From contig NZ_QGEG01000002.1 of NCBI RefSeq assembly GCF_003149745.1, forward strand, positions 1,345,165-1,409,164: a stretch of 64,000 bases of DNA, given 5' to 3'. Each line of letters starts with the position of its first letter. Positions within the stretch are counted from its first letter, which is position 1. The notes under the pieces were generated by a model. It was not told the DNA's origin and did not search any database. It saw nothing but the letters and a program-made list of their open reading frames with translations. The DNA is from Flagellimonas aquimarina (lineage in GTDB: Bacteria; Bacteroidota; Bacteroidia; Flavobacteriales; Flavobacteriaceae). The translations under genes and the position numbers were made by a program. Of this stretch, positions 16,806 through 25,314 are shown in pieces.

Positions 16806-17759
16806 CTAGTTATGGTGCTCAATATTCTTGTAGGCGTCAATAACTTTTTTGACCAATTTATGACGGATTACATCTTTATCATCTAAATAAATCATGCTTA
16901 TTCCCTTTACATTTTGCAAAATTAGAAGAGCTTCTTTTAAACCAGAGGTCACCCTACGTGGCAGATCTATTTGGCCAGGATCTCCTGTTAATAAAAATTT
17001 GGCATTTTTACCCATTCGTGTCAGAAACATTTTCATTTGAGCATGGGTCGTGTTCTGGGCTTCATCCAAAATAACAAAGGCATTGTCCAATGTTCGCCCC
17101 CGCATAAAAGCCATGGGAGCAATTTGGATTGTGCCATCCTCAATGTACTTATCCAGTCTTTCTGGAGCGATCATATCCCGGAGCGCATCATAAAGCGGTT
17201 GCATATAGGGATCTAATTTTTCTTTTAAATCTCCTGGAAGAAAACCAAGATTCTCCCCTGCTTCAACTGCCGGGCGAGTTAAAATAATTCGTCGTACTTG
17301 CTTTTCCTTTAAAGCCTTTACGGCCAAAGCGACCCCCGTATAGGTTTTTCCTGTTCCTGCGGGACCAATGGCAAAAACCATATCATCATTTTTGCAAGCA
17401 TCAACAAGGCGTCTTTGATTTGCTGTTTGCGCTTTTATTAGTTTGCCACTAACACCATGCACCAAAACATCTCCACTACTTTTAGATGAAGCATAATCTT
17501 CCTGTCCATTGCTGGTAAGTACACGTTCTATCATGTTCTCATCCAACTTGTTGTATTTTGCAAAGTGAGTGGTGAGCATATCAAAACGCTTGTCGAACTC
17601 TTCCAATAATTCTTCATCCCCATACACCTTAATTTTACTGCCGCGAGCAACAATTTTAAGCTTGGGAAAATATTTTTTGAGTAGTTCTATATTTTCATTC
17701 CTTTGCCCAAAAAAATCCTGTGGGCTAATCTCCGTAAGTTCTATGATTAATTCGTTCAA
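16806..17759 (-). CDS. phoH: PhoH family ATPase
   Basis: A 317-residue PhoH-type protein. The N-terminal 110 residues include the KH-like region (KLKIVARGSKIKVYG), and the ATPase domain follows with Walker A AIGPAGTGKTYT (about 131-142), Walker B FVILDEAQN, and the sensor block FLLTGDPGQIDLP. PhoH proteins bind RNA and are linked in other bacteria to ribosome assembly or RNA decay with YbeY. It heads a probable minus-strand operon (phoH-purC-DUF4212-symporter) and is divergent from the SAM hydrolase gene, with a TAnnTTTG element at 17830-17837 in the shared region. Confidence 0.94.
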   Translation of the reverse strand: MNELIIELTEISPQDFFGQRNENIELLKKYFPKLKIVARGSKIKVYGDEELLEEFDKRFDMLTTHFAKYNKLDENMIERVLTSNGQEDYASSKSSGDVLVHGVSGKLIKAQTANQRRLVDACKNDDMVFAIGPAGTGKTYTGVALAVKALKEKQVRRIILTRPAVEAGENLGFLPGDLKEKLDPYMQPLYDALRDMIAPERLDKYIEDGTIQIAPMAFMRGRTLDNAFVILDEAQNTTHAQMKMFLTRMGKNAKFLLTGDPGQIDLPRRVTSGLKEALLILQNVKGISMIYLDDKDVIRHKLVKKVIDAYKNIEHHN

Positions 17760-17829
17760 AAAAAGAGGGATGTTTTAAGGTTATTTTTGAAGAAATTTTA
17801 TTCTTTCTTTTTTATTTAATTTTACCCCA

Positions 17830-17837
17830 CAAACTTA
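17830..17837 (-). promoter_or_regulatory. Possible -7 element of the phoH operon
   Basis: TAAGTTTG on the minus strand, about 70 bases upstream of the phoH start, in the 123-base divergent region shared with the SAM hydrolase gene. No TTG is found at the ideal spacing, so this is weak. Confidence 0.35.
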
Positions 17838-17882
17838 ACCAAAAATCAATTTGAGCACGGAAAAACATATCAACAGTATTGC

Positions 17883-18713
17883 ATGGCAATCATAACACTA
17901 ACTACAGATTTTGGACATAAGGACCACTTTGTAGGTGCCATTAAAGGGACAATCTTAAATAATTTGCCAGAAGTCAGTATTGTTGATATTTCGCATGCCA
18001 TTAGTCCTTTCAATATTCAGGAGTGTGCCTATATCCTCAAAAATGCCTACCGTTCTTTTCCAATTGGGACCGTGCATGTGGTTGGCGTTGATTCTGAACT
18101 TTCGCCGGAAAACCAACATATTGTTGTGCTGGTAGATGGGCATTATTTTATAAGCGCCAACAATGGTGTCATTTCTTTAATTACTTCGGAAATAAAACCA
18201 GAAAAGGTGATGGAAGTGAACATTCCCAACTTGAATTCCGCTTCTTTTCCAGTGCTTGATGTGTTTGTACAAGTTGCTTGCCATATAGCTAGAGGAGGAA
18301 AATTGGAAGTAATTGGAAAACCTTTTGATGCTTTAAAGGAGTTGAAAGAATTTGAGCCCAGAATTACCAATGATGGTAAAACAATCATTGGCAACGTAAT
18401 CTATATTGATAATTATGGCAATGTAATTACCAATATTCAAAGGAGTCTTTTTGAAGCCTATAGAAACGGAAGGGATTTTGAAGTAATAGCAAGGACAAAC
18501 AAAATAAAGACCATTCACAATAGTTATAACGGAATCATCAACTACAACTTGGAAAAAGGACAGCGTAAAGGTCCGGGAGATGCTCTAGCGCTTTTCAATT
18601 CTGTTTCTTATTTGGAACTGGCCATATATAAAAGCGACCAAAATACCGTAGGTGGAGCTTCTACCCTGCTTGGACTTAATTACAGGGATACGGTAACCAT
18701 AAATTTTCTGTAA
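17883..18713 (+). CDS. SAM hydrolase / SAM hydroxide adenosyltransferase (DUF62)
   Basis: A 276-residue protein of the DUF62 family, which cleaves S-adenosylmethionine with water-derived hydroxide into adenosine and methionine and is related to fluorinases and chlorinases. Motifs are MAIITLTTDFGHKDHFVG (conserved Asp and His of the hydroxide-activating site), VDISHAISPFNI, VHVVGVDSEL and the C-terminal GNVIYIDNYGNVITNI. It has no chloride-specific or fluoride-specific feature I can identify, so SAM hydrolysis is the safe call. The monooxygenase-fold gene begins one base after its stop, suggesting one transcript through gldG. Confidence 0.9.
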   Translation: MAIITLTTDFGHKDHFVGAIKGTILNNLPEVSIVDISHAISPFNIQECAYILKNAYRSFPIGTVHVVGVDSELSPENQHIVVLVDGHYFISANNGVISLITSEIKPEKVMEVNIPNLNSASFPVLDVFVQVACHIARGGKLEVIGKPFDALKELKEFEPRITNDGKTIIGNVIYIDNYGNVITNIQRSLFEAYRNGRDFEVIARTNKIKTIHNSYNGIINYNLEKGQRKGPGDALALFNSVSYLELAIYKSDQNTVGGASTLLGLNYRDTVTINFL

Positions 18714-18714
18714 A

Positions 18715-19017
18715 ATGCTCATTCGTATTGTAAAACTCACCTTTAAACCCGAAAATATTCCTAGTTTTGAACGAGTTTTTGAAGAATCAAAACATGGTAT
18801 ATTGGCTTTTGAAGGTTGCACTTTTGTAGAATTGTATCAAGATCTTAAGAATCCGTGCATCTTTTTTACGTACAGTTTTTGGGATGATGAATCAAATTTG
18901 GAAAACTACAGAAACTCAGATTTCTTTAAAGGGGTTTGGTCTAGGACCAAAGCACTCTTCGCAGAAAAGCCAGAAGCTTGGAGCGTTGCAAAAATTCAAT
19001 CATCAAACCAATTTTAA
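18715..19017 (+). CDS. Small antibiotic-biosynthesis-monooxygenase (ABM) fold protein
   Basis: A 100-residue dimeric ferredoxin-like protein of the ABM/YgiN type: MLIRIVKLTFKPENIPSFERVF at the start, then EGCTFVELYQDLKNPCIFFTYSFWDDESNLENYRNSDFFKG, the usual strand-helix pattern. Members include quinol monooxygenases and haem-degrading enzymes; none of the haem-ligand features is clear here, so the activity is unknown. It is one base from the SAM hydrolase gene upstream, and its TAA stop overlaps the ATG of gldF by one base (19017), so it is translationally coupled to gliding genes. Confidence 0.8.
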   Translation: MLIRIVKLTFKPENIPSFERVFEESKHGILAFEGCTFVELYQDLKNPCIFFTYSFWDDESNLENYRNSDFFKGVWSRTKALFAEKPEAWSVAKIQSSNQF

Positions 19018-19748
19018 TGTTCGCAATTTTTAAAAGAGAGGTACAATCCTTTTTCACATCATCAATTGGGTACATGATCGTGGGCCTATTTTTGTTGCTT
19101 AACGGCCTCTTTCTATGGGTGTTCAAAGGTGACTTTAATATTTTTGAATATGGTTTTGCCGACTTGGGAAACCTTTTTTTATTGGCCCCTTGGATTTTTA
19201 TCTTTTTGGTTCCGGCAATTACCATGAAAAGTTTTTCTGAAGAACGTAAAGTTGGAACCTTGGAGCTTCTTTTAATAAAACCTATATCTATTTGGAAACT
19301 GGTTTTGGGAAAATTCTGGGGAGCGTTTCTTTTATGTGTTATTGCAGTTTTACCCACTGTTATTTATGTTTTTGCAATTTCAAATTTGGGCATGACCACG
19401 GGCAACTATGATTTAGGTGTTGTTTTGGGTTCCTATTTTGGTTTACTGTTCTTGATTGGAACATATACATCAATAGGGCTTTTCTCTTCAACCCTGTCAG
19501 ACAATCAAATTGTGTCCTTTATCATAGGCATTCTAATATGCTTCTTGCTTTTTAATGGTTTTGATGCTATTTCGTCCCTGTTTTCTAATGGAGAAACCCA
19601 GCAGTTACTTCAAAAAATTGGAGCTAAATCACATTTTGACAGTATAGCGAGGGGAATAATCGATACTGCGGATTTACTATATTTTATATCGTTGACGCTG
19701 TTCTTTCTGTATCTCACTTTTGTACGATTAAAACAATTATCAAGATAA
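19017..19748 (+). CDS. gldF: Gliding motility ABC transporter permease GldF
   Basis: A 243-residue integral membrane protein with about six transmembrane segments, beginning MFAIFKREVQSFFTSSIGYM and containing KSFSEERKVGTLELLLIKPI, the signature of GldF-type ABC-2 permeases. With GldA (ATPase, not in this window) and GldG it forms an ABC transporter needed for gliding and surface movement in Flavobacterium. An in-frame ATG at 18978 lies inside the upstream gene; the ATG at 19017 that overlaps the upstream stop is the better start. Its stop shares a base with the gldG start. Confidence 0.93.
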   Translation: MFAIFKREVQSFFTSSIGYMIVGLFLLLNGLFLWVFKGDFNIFEYGFADLGNLFLLAPWIFIFLVPAITMKSFSEERKVGTLELLLIKPISIWKLVLGKFWGAFLLCVIAVLPTVIYVFAISNLGMTTGNYDLGVVLGSYFGLLFLIGTYTSIGLFSSTLSDNQIVSFIIGILICFLLFNGFDAISSLFSNGETQQLLQKIGAKSHFDSIARGIIDTADLLYFISLTLFFLYLTFVRLKQLSR

Positions 19749-21412
19749 TGGGAAAGTTTTCAGTTTCTGCTCTTAAAGCACTCGTTGCCGTTATTGTCTT
19801 AAATGTGATGGGAAGTTTCATATCTGCCCGTTTTGATTTAACCGAAGACAAACGGTTTACCCTATCAGCACCAACCATTGATGCAGCTAAAGAGTTTGAC
19901 GCTCCAGTAGTTGTTGATATACTTTTGGATGGAAACATTCCACCGGAGTTTTCCAAACTAAAAATAGAAACTATTCAATTATTGAAGTCTTTTGCTTCTA
20001 AAAACAAAAACATTAAATACAATTTGGTCGACCCCCTGGAGGATGAGACCCAAACGAAAGAAACCATTGCAAATTTGCAGCGTATTGGCTTAACACCGGC
20101 CAATGTAACGGTAGAAGAAAATGGAAAAGTTTCACAGGAACTTGTTTTTCCATGGGCCATGGTCAATTACAAGAATCAAACTGTTAAAGTTGCGCTTCTA
20201 AAGAACAAACTGGGTTCTTCCACGGAAGAGCGTGTCAATAATTCCGTGCAACAACTGGAATATGCTTTTGCAGATGCTTTTACCAAATTGAGCATTACCA
20301 AAAAGAAACGGGTTGCCGTCTTAAAAGGTAATGGAGAATTGGAAGATATCTTCTTGGCCGACTACTTGACCACAATTCAAGAATACTATGACATTGGCGC
20401 TATCACCTTAGATTCTGTTGCCAAAAACCCAGAAAGGGTTTTAGAACAGCTAAACAGTTTTGACCTTGCTATCATTGCAAAACCAACGGAGGCATTCTCA
20501 GATGGAGAAAAATACGTCATGGATCAGTTCATTGTAAACGGAGGAAAATCTATTTGGCTAATGGACCAGGTAGCTATGGAAATTGACAGTATTTTTAAAG
20601 GTGGTGGAAGTGCCTTGGCCCTGCCCCGAGATTTAAACCTAAACGACTTCTTCTTTAAATATGGTGTACGAATAAACCCCGTTTTGGTAAACGATCTTTA
20701 TTTTACACAAATCGTATTAGCCACAGGAGAGGGAAATGATTCACAATACAATCCAGTGCCATGGTACTATAATCCCATGGTGTTTTCTAGAAACAACCAC
20801 CCTATCAACACCAATATAGAAGCCGTCCGGTATCAGTTTTCGAACGCAATGGACGTTTTAGAAAATGATTATCAAAAAACGGTTTTGTTACGAAGCTCTC
20901 CTCTATCCAAGACCGAAGGCACCCCAAAACAAGTAGGTTTAAACATTTTGGACACGCCGCCAAACAAAGAAACCTATAATAATGGTAATCAACCATTGGC
21001 CGTATTGATTGAAGGACAATTTACATCCATGTTCAAAAACCGCGTAAGGCCAATTAAATTGGACAATGTCCTAGAAGATGGAGAAGCTAACAAAATGATA
21101 GTTATTTCTGATGGAGATGTTATCAAAAACCAATTAAGAAATGGCAGACCTTTGGAATTGGGTTATGATAAATGGACCAATAGTTCGTACGGCAACAAAG
21201 AGTTTTTGGTCAATTGCACTAATTATCTCTTGGATGACACCGGACTTATAAACATAAGAAATAAAAAAGTATCCATCCCGTTATTGGATGTTGAAAAAAT
21301 CACTGAACAAAAAACTAAGTGGCAGCTAGTAAATATAGGTGTTCCCGTGCTTTTAACTTTAGTTTTGGGGATTTTCTTTGGTGCATACCGCAAGCGCAAA
21401 TATGCAGGCTAG
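19748..21412 (+). CDS. gldG: Gliding motility ABC transporter auxiliary subunit GldG
   Basis: A 554-residue protein with a transmembrane helix at residues 8-25, a large extracytoplasmic domain and a second helix at the C-terminus (GVPVLLTLVLGIFFGAY). The extracellular part begins RFDLTEDKRFTLS, the hallmark of GldG and related DUF4350-like auxiliary subunits, and includes AIIAKPTEAFSDGEKYVMDQF and WLMDQV. It partners GldF. Coupled start (ATG overlaps the gldF stop at 19748). No hairpin terminator is obvious before dnaN. Confidence 0.93.
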   Translation: MGKFSVSALKALVAVIVLNVMGSFISARFDLTEDKRFTLSAPTIDAAKEFDAPVVVDILLDGNIPPEFSKLKIETIQLLKSFASKNKNIKYNLVDPLEDETQTKETIANLQRIGLTPANVTVEENGKVSQELVFPWAMVNYKNQTVKVALLKNKLGSSTEERVNNSVQQLEYAFADAFTKLSITKKKRVAVLKGNGELEDIFLADYLTTIQEYYDIGAITLDSVAKNPERVLEQLNSFDLAIIAKPTEAFSDGEKYVMDQFIVNGGKSIWLMDQVAMEIDSIFKGGGSALALPRDLNLNDFFFKYGVRINPVLVNDLYFTQIVLATGEGNDSQYNPVPWYYNPMVFSRNNHPINTNIEAVRYQFSNAMDVLENDYQKTVLLRSSPLSKTEGTPKQVGLNILDTPPNKETYNNGNQPLAVLIEGQFTSMFKNRVRPIKLDNVLEDGEANKMIVISDGDVIKNQLRNGRPLELGYDKWTNSSYGNKEFLVNCTNYLLDDTGLINIRNKKVSIPLLDVEKITEQKTKWQLVNIGVPVLLTLVLGIFFGAYRKRKYAG

Positions 21413-21451
21413 GTGTTAATAAATTTGTTTCTTTACTTAAGCGTTTTAAGA

Positions 21452-21459
21452 TATATTTG
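21452..21459 (+). promoter_or_regulatory. Probable -7 element of dnaN
   Basis: TATATTTG lies 75 bases upstream of dnaN. The nearest TTG (21425-21427) is 24 bases away, slightly long for the consensus spacing. Confidence 0.45.
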
Positions 21460-21533
21460 TTTCTATTGATTTTATGAGTTTTGTCCACACAGAAATTTAT
21501 GGACAAACACAATGCTAAAAAAGAGTTCCATTA

Positions 21534-22652
21534 ATGAAATTTATAGTATCCAGTACATATCTGTTAAAACAACTTCAGGTTTTAGGTGGTGTAATCAACA
21601 ATAGCAATACACTTCCTATTCTAGACAATTTTCTTTTTGATCTAAAACAGAACAAGTTAACTGTTTCCGCTTCAGATTTGGAAACCACCATGAGTTCTGT
21701 GTTAGAAGTTGATTCTGACGCAGAAGGTACCATTGCCGTTCCTGCCAGATTGCTGCTAGATACGTTGAAGACTTTTCCGGAACAACCGTTGACATTTGTT
21801 GTGGAGGACAACAATACGGTAGAAATTAGTTCTAATCATGGTAAGTACGCTTTGGCATATGCTGATGGAGCCGAATTTCCAAAAGCGGTGGAAGTTTCCA
21901 ATCCAAGCTCCACGACCTTACTTGGCGATATATTGGCAACAGCCATTAACAAAACCATCTTTGCAGCTGGAAATGATGATTTACGTCCGGTGATGAGTGG
22001 TGTTTTCTTCCAGTTTTCAACTGAAAATTTGACTTTTGTTGCTACAGATGCGCACAAATTGGTGAAATATCAACGGCATGATGTTACCGCATCTGAAGTT
22101 GCAGAATTTATCATGCCAAAAAAGCCGTTAACGCTTCTAAAAGGTATTCTGTCGGGGTCAGAGTCAGAGGTAACTATAGAATACAATGACAGCAACGCAA
22201 AGTTCATTTTTGACAATTCTGAACTGATTTGTAGATTGATTGATGGAAAATATCCTAATTACGAAGCTGTTATTCCAAAGGAAAATCCCAACAAACTATC
22301 CATTTCTAGAAATCAATTTTTAAGTTCTGTCCGAAGGGTTTCCATATTTTCTAATAAAACCACGCACCAGATACGATTAAAGATCGCTGGTGCAGAATTG
22401 AATATCTCTGCCGAAGATGTTGATTACAGTAACAAAGCTGAAGAAAGGCTTTCTTGCTCCTATCAGGGTGACGATATGCAAATAGGGTTTAATTCCAGAT
22501 TTTTGGTGGAAATGCTGAACAACTTAACATCCGATGAAGTTTCTTTGGAAATGAGCTTACCAAACAGAGCTGGGATTTTAACACCTGCTGATGGATTGGA
22601 TGAAGGCGAGCATGTTACCATGTTGGTTATGCCAGTTATGTTGAACAACTAA
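21534..22652 (+). CDS. dnaN: DNA polymerase III beta subunit (sliding clamp)
   Basis: A 372-residue protein made of three clamp domains, full length for the family. It starts MKFIVSSTYLLKQLQVLGGVI; recognisable segments are GTIAVPARLLLDTLKTFP (domain 1), RPVMSGVFFQF and TFVATDAHKLVKYQ (domain 2), and KYPNYEAVIPKENPN and the C-terminal HVTMLVMPVML (protein-binding pocket end, normally M-P-M/V-R-L). The ring-shaped dimer tethers polymerase to DNA. It is not next to dnaA here. A strong terminator follows at 22673-22705. Confidence 0.97.
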   Translation: MKFIVSSTYLLKQLQVLGGVINNSNTLPILDNFLFDLKQNKLTVSASDLETTMSSVLEVDSDAEGTIAVPARLLLDTLKTFPEQPLTFVVEDNNTVEISSNHGKYALAYADGAEFPKAVEVSNPSSTTLLGDILATAINKTIFAAGNDDLRPVMSGVFFQFSTENLTFVATDAHKLVKYQRHDVTASEVAEFIMPKKPLTLLKGILSGSESEVTIEYNDSNAKFIFDNSELICRLIDGKYPNYEAVIPKENPNKLSISRNQFLSSVRRVSIFSNKTTHQIRLKIAGAELNISAEDVDYSNKAEERLSCSYQGDDMQIGFNSRFLVEMLNNLTSDEVSLEMSLPNRAGILTPADGLDEGEHVTMLVMPVMLNN

Positions 22653-22672
22653 ATATTCAACCTAAATATCTT

Positions 22673-22705
22673 AAAAGCTAGAGCAATTGCTCTAGCTTTT
22701 TTTAT
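22673..22705 (+). terminator. Terminator between dnaN and the DUF4870 gene
   Basis: Perfect inverted repeat AAAAGCTAGAGCAA / TTGCTCTAGCTTTT (22673-22686 and 22687-22700) followed by T-rich sequence. It lies between convergent genes, and the A-rich left side could end transcription from the other direction as well. Confidence 0.85.
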
Positions 22706-23065
22706 TTACACAAAAGGGATGGTTAAAAATGTAGATGGTGATTCTCCATTAGCAGCTTTAACCGCATTTATTATAGGCATTACAAAACCTAAAATGGCAA
22801 CTCCTATTAAGCCTAAAATTCCCAATCCCAACAACAAAATTGCCGGTATGCTTATTATTATATAAAGCAATAAGCTTAACTGTAAATTAATTACAGCTTT
22901 CCCGTGTTCATTCATTCCTTCAACAGTCCTTCTAGATGTTAACCAGATGATTAGAGGCACTATAAACCCTCCAAAGCCAGTTACATAGTGCAATAACTGC
23001 GAAAGATGTGTCATGGATAACAATGTGTTATCCTTCCTAATTACATTTTGATTGATGATTTCCAT
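22706..23065 (-). CDS. DUF4870 small membrane protein
   Basis: A 119-residue membrane protein. After a polar N-terminus it has three or so hydrophobic segments (GFGGFIVPLIIWLTS; LSLLLYIIISIPAILLLGLG; GLIGVAILGFVMPIINAV) and the motif NEHGKAVINLQLS typical of DUF4870 (Tic20-like) proteins. Function unknown; members are widespread and often induced in stress. It stands alone, convergent with dnaN and divergent from mnmE. Confidence 0.85.
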   Translation of the reverse strand: MEIINQNVIRKDNTLLSMTHLSQLLHYVTGFGGFIVPLIIWLTSRRTVEGMNEHGKAVINLQLSLLLYIIISIPAILLLGLGILGLIGVAILGFVMPIINAVKAANGESPSTFLTIPFV

Positions 23066-23152
23066 TTTTTGATTGATTTTAATGATGTATAATATCTGTA
23101 TACTTTTTTGAACTAATGTTACAACATTCTAGTAATTCGTATTTTTGCCTCT

Positions 23153-24523
23153 ATGTCTAATACAAATACAATTATTGCTCTTGCAACCCCCTCGGGAATG
23201 GGCGCAATAGCGATTATAAGGGTTTCTGGACCTGAAGCCATCGAAATTTCAGATACTGTATTTAAATCTGTTAGAGGGAAAAAATTAAAAGATCAAAAAA
23301 GTCATACAATTCATTTAGGACATATTATTGAAAACGAAAAAGTCATGGATAAGGTTTTGGTTTCTTTGTTTAAAGGACCTAATTCTTATACTGGCGAAGA
23401 CATTGTTGAAGTCTCCTGTCATGGTTCTCCATACATACAACAACAGATTATTCAGCTTTTTTTGAGAAAAGGTTGCGATATGGCATCTGCTGGAGAGTAT
23501 ACCCTACGTGCTTTTTTGAATGGTAAAATGGATTTAAGCCAGGCCGAAGCCGTCGCTGATTTGATTGCCAGTGATAGCGAAGCTGCCCATGAAATTGCTA
23601 TGCAGCAAATGCGCGGGGGATTTAGCAATCAAATTGAAAAACTCCGTGCAGAACTGTTAAACTTTGCTTCGTTAATTGAGCTGGAACTAGATTTTTCTCA
23701 AGAAGACGTTGAGTTTGCAGACAGAACCCAGTTTAATGAGCTATTGAACCACATCAGCGAAGTACTAAAAAGACTTATTGATTCCTTTAACTTAGGTAAC
23801 GTAATTAAAAATGGAATCCCGGTTGCAATAGTTGGTGAACCAAATGTCGGCAAGTCCACACTTCTAAATGCCTTATTGAATGAAGATAGAGCAATTGTTA
23901 GTGATATACCCGGGACCACTAGAGATACAGTAGAAGATCAGATAAGTCTTAATGGAATTAATTTTAGATTTATAGATACCGCAGGAATTAGGGAGACAAG
24001 CGATGCAGTGGAACAAATTGGTATTAAACGAACTTTTGATAAAATTGAACAAGCAAAACTTATTATCTTTCTTTTTGATACTCCAAAATTTGACAGACTG
24101 GAATTGGAACGTATAAAAAAAAGTTACCCTAATAAGGAGCTTTTGACTATTTGCAATAAAATGGACTTGTTAGATGCTTCTCAAATTGATCAGCTTAAAA
24201 AAGAAATTCCAAAAACCATTTTCCTTTCTGCCAAACATAAAACAGGCATATCAAATTTAGAGGAAAAGTTACTTTCATTGATTGACTCTGGTTCTTTAGG
24301 CAGTAATGATACTGTTGTTACCAATAGCAGACACTATGACGCCTTATTAAAAGCTTTAGAAGAAATTCAGAAGGTAAAAGAAGGAATGGAAGTAGGTTTG
24401 GCAAGTGATCTTATGGCAATTGACATTCGCCAAGCGCTTTTTCATTTAGGGGAAATTACAGGCAGTGTCACTACTGATGATCTGTTGGGGAATATTTTTT
24501 CAAATTTTTGTATTGGAAAATAA
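23153..24523 (+). CDS. mnmE: tRNA uridine-5-carboxymethylaminomethyl modification GTPase MnmE
   Basis: A 456-residue GTPase that, with MnmG, modifies the wobble uridine of several tRNAs. The N-terminal folate-binding domain (ALATPSGMGAIAIIRVSGP; GEYTLRAFLNGKMDLSQAEAV) is followed by the inserted G domain (GEPNVGKSTLLNALL; SDIPGTTRDTVED; DTAGIRETSDAVE; CNKMDLL) and the C-terminal FCIGK, whose Cys is the family's invariant residue. Full length. A TATTTTTG at 23140-23147 lies just before the start codon, so a near-leaderless transcript is possible. The polysaccharide locus begins right after it. Confidence 0.97.
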   Translation: MSNTNTIIALATPSGMGAIAIIRVSGPEAIEISDTVFKSVRGKKLKDQKSHTIHLGHIIENEKVMDKVLVSLFKGPNSYTGEDIVEVSCHGSPYIQQQIIQLFLRKGCDMASAGEYTLRAFLNGKMDLSQAEAVADLIASDSEAAHEIAMQQMRGGFSNQIEKLRAELLNFASLIELELDFSQEDVEFADRTQFNELLNHISEVLKRLIDSFNLGNVIKNGIPVAIVGEPNVGKSTLLNALLNEDRAIVSDIPGTTRDTVEDQISLNGINFRFIDTAGIRETSDAVEQIGIKRTFDKIEQAKLIIFLFDTPKFDRLELERIKKSYPNKELLTICNKMDLLDASQIDQLKKEIPKTIFLSAKHKTGISNLEEKLLSLIDSGSLGSNDTVVTNSRHYDALLKALEEIQKVKEGMEVGLASDLMAIDIRQALFHLGEITGSVTTDDLLGNIFSNFCIGK

Positions 24524-24573
24524 CAACAAAGCTAGCGCACTTATCCCTTATCTTTACGTACCAAATTTTATGC

Positions 24574-25314
24574 ATGTTTAGTTTCTTTCAAAAGAAAGTT
24601 TTTTTAGCGGATTACTTGCACGGTTTAGTGGATATGCACAATCATATTCTTCCAGGTATAGATGATGGGGCCAAAACCGTAGATGAATCCATTAAATTAA
24701 TCAAAGAGTTTTCTGAGCTTGGTGTAAAAAACTTTGTTTGCACTCCGCACATAATGAATCATTATTACCCGAATACACCTGATACCATAAAAGACTCATT
24801 CAATATATTGTGGAAAGAACTTATTGCCAACAATATGGATAATGTTCGTATTGATTATGCCGCAGAGCATATGGTAGATGACAATTTCGATAACTTGCTG
24901 GATAACAAAAATGTAATGCCCCTAAAAGAACATTATTTATTGGTGGAAATGTCTTATTTGCAACCTTCATTTGGTTTTAATGGTGCCATACAAAACATAG
25001 TCGGTCAACAATATTTTCCAATTCTTGCGCATCCAGAGCGGTATCTTTATTATCATCAAAAATATGATGTCTATAAGAATCTTAAATCAATGGGTATTCT
25101 TTTTCAACTAAACTTTCTTTCCCTTTCTGGGTACTATGGAAGCGAAATACAGAAAACAGCAAAAAAACTTCTTGATGATGGCTTAATAGAATTTGCCGCC
25201 TCAGATGTGCATAACATGAAGCAATTAAACGCAATTAAGGAAATTAAAATATCCACTAAGACGCTCAATTGCATTCTTCCAGTAATAGAAAATACTATTA
25301 AGGTTTTTTATTGA
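24574..25314 (+). CDS. CpsB/YwqE-type PHP protein-tyrosine phosphatase
   Basis: A 246-residue PHP-fold metal-dependent phosphatase that dephosphorylates bacterial tyrosine kinases of polysaccharide export. Metal-binding motifs are visible: DMHNHILPGIDDGAKT, CTPHIMNHYYP, AAEHMVDDNF, LAHPERYLYY and AASDVHNM. The start is placed at the ATG at 24574 (MFSFFQKKVFLADYLHG); an upstream in-frame ATG would overlap mnmE by 16 bases and add unrelated residues. It converges on the Wzc-like kinase with no base between the stops, an obvious kinase-phosphatase pair. Confidence 0.9.
   Translation: MFSFFQKKVFLADYLHGLVDMHNHILPGIDDGAKTVDESIKLIKEFSELGVKNFVCTPHIMNHYYPNTPDTIKDSFNILWKELIANNMDNVRIDYAAEHMVDDNFDNLLDNKNVMPLKEHYLLVEMSYLQPSFGFNGAIQNIVGQQYFPILAHPERYLYYHQKYDVYKNLKSMGILFQLNFLSLSGYYGSEIQKTAKKLLDDGLIEFAASDVHNMKQLNAIKEIKISTKTLNCILPVIENTIKVFY

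Noticed and set aside
17883..18713. Fluorinase or chlorinase rather than SAM hydrolase
   Set aside because: The general DUF62 motifs are present but I see no halogenase-specific loop; the hydrolase role is the common one.
18941..19357. Minus-strand open frame of 138 codons
   Set aside because: Antisense to gldF and the ABM-fold gene; its composition is a shadow of the membrane protein on the other strand.
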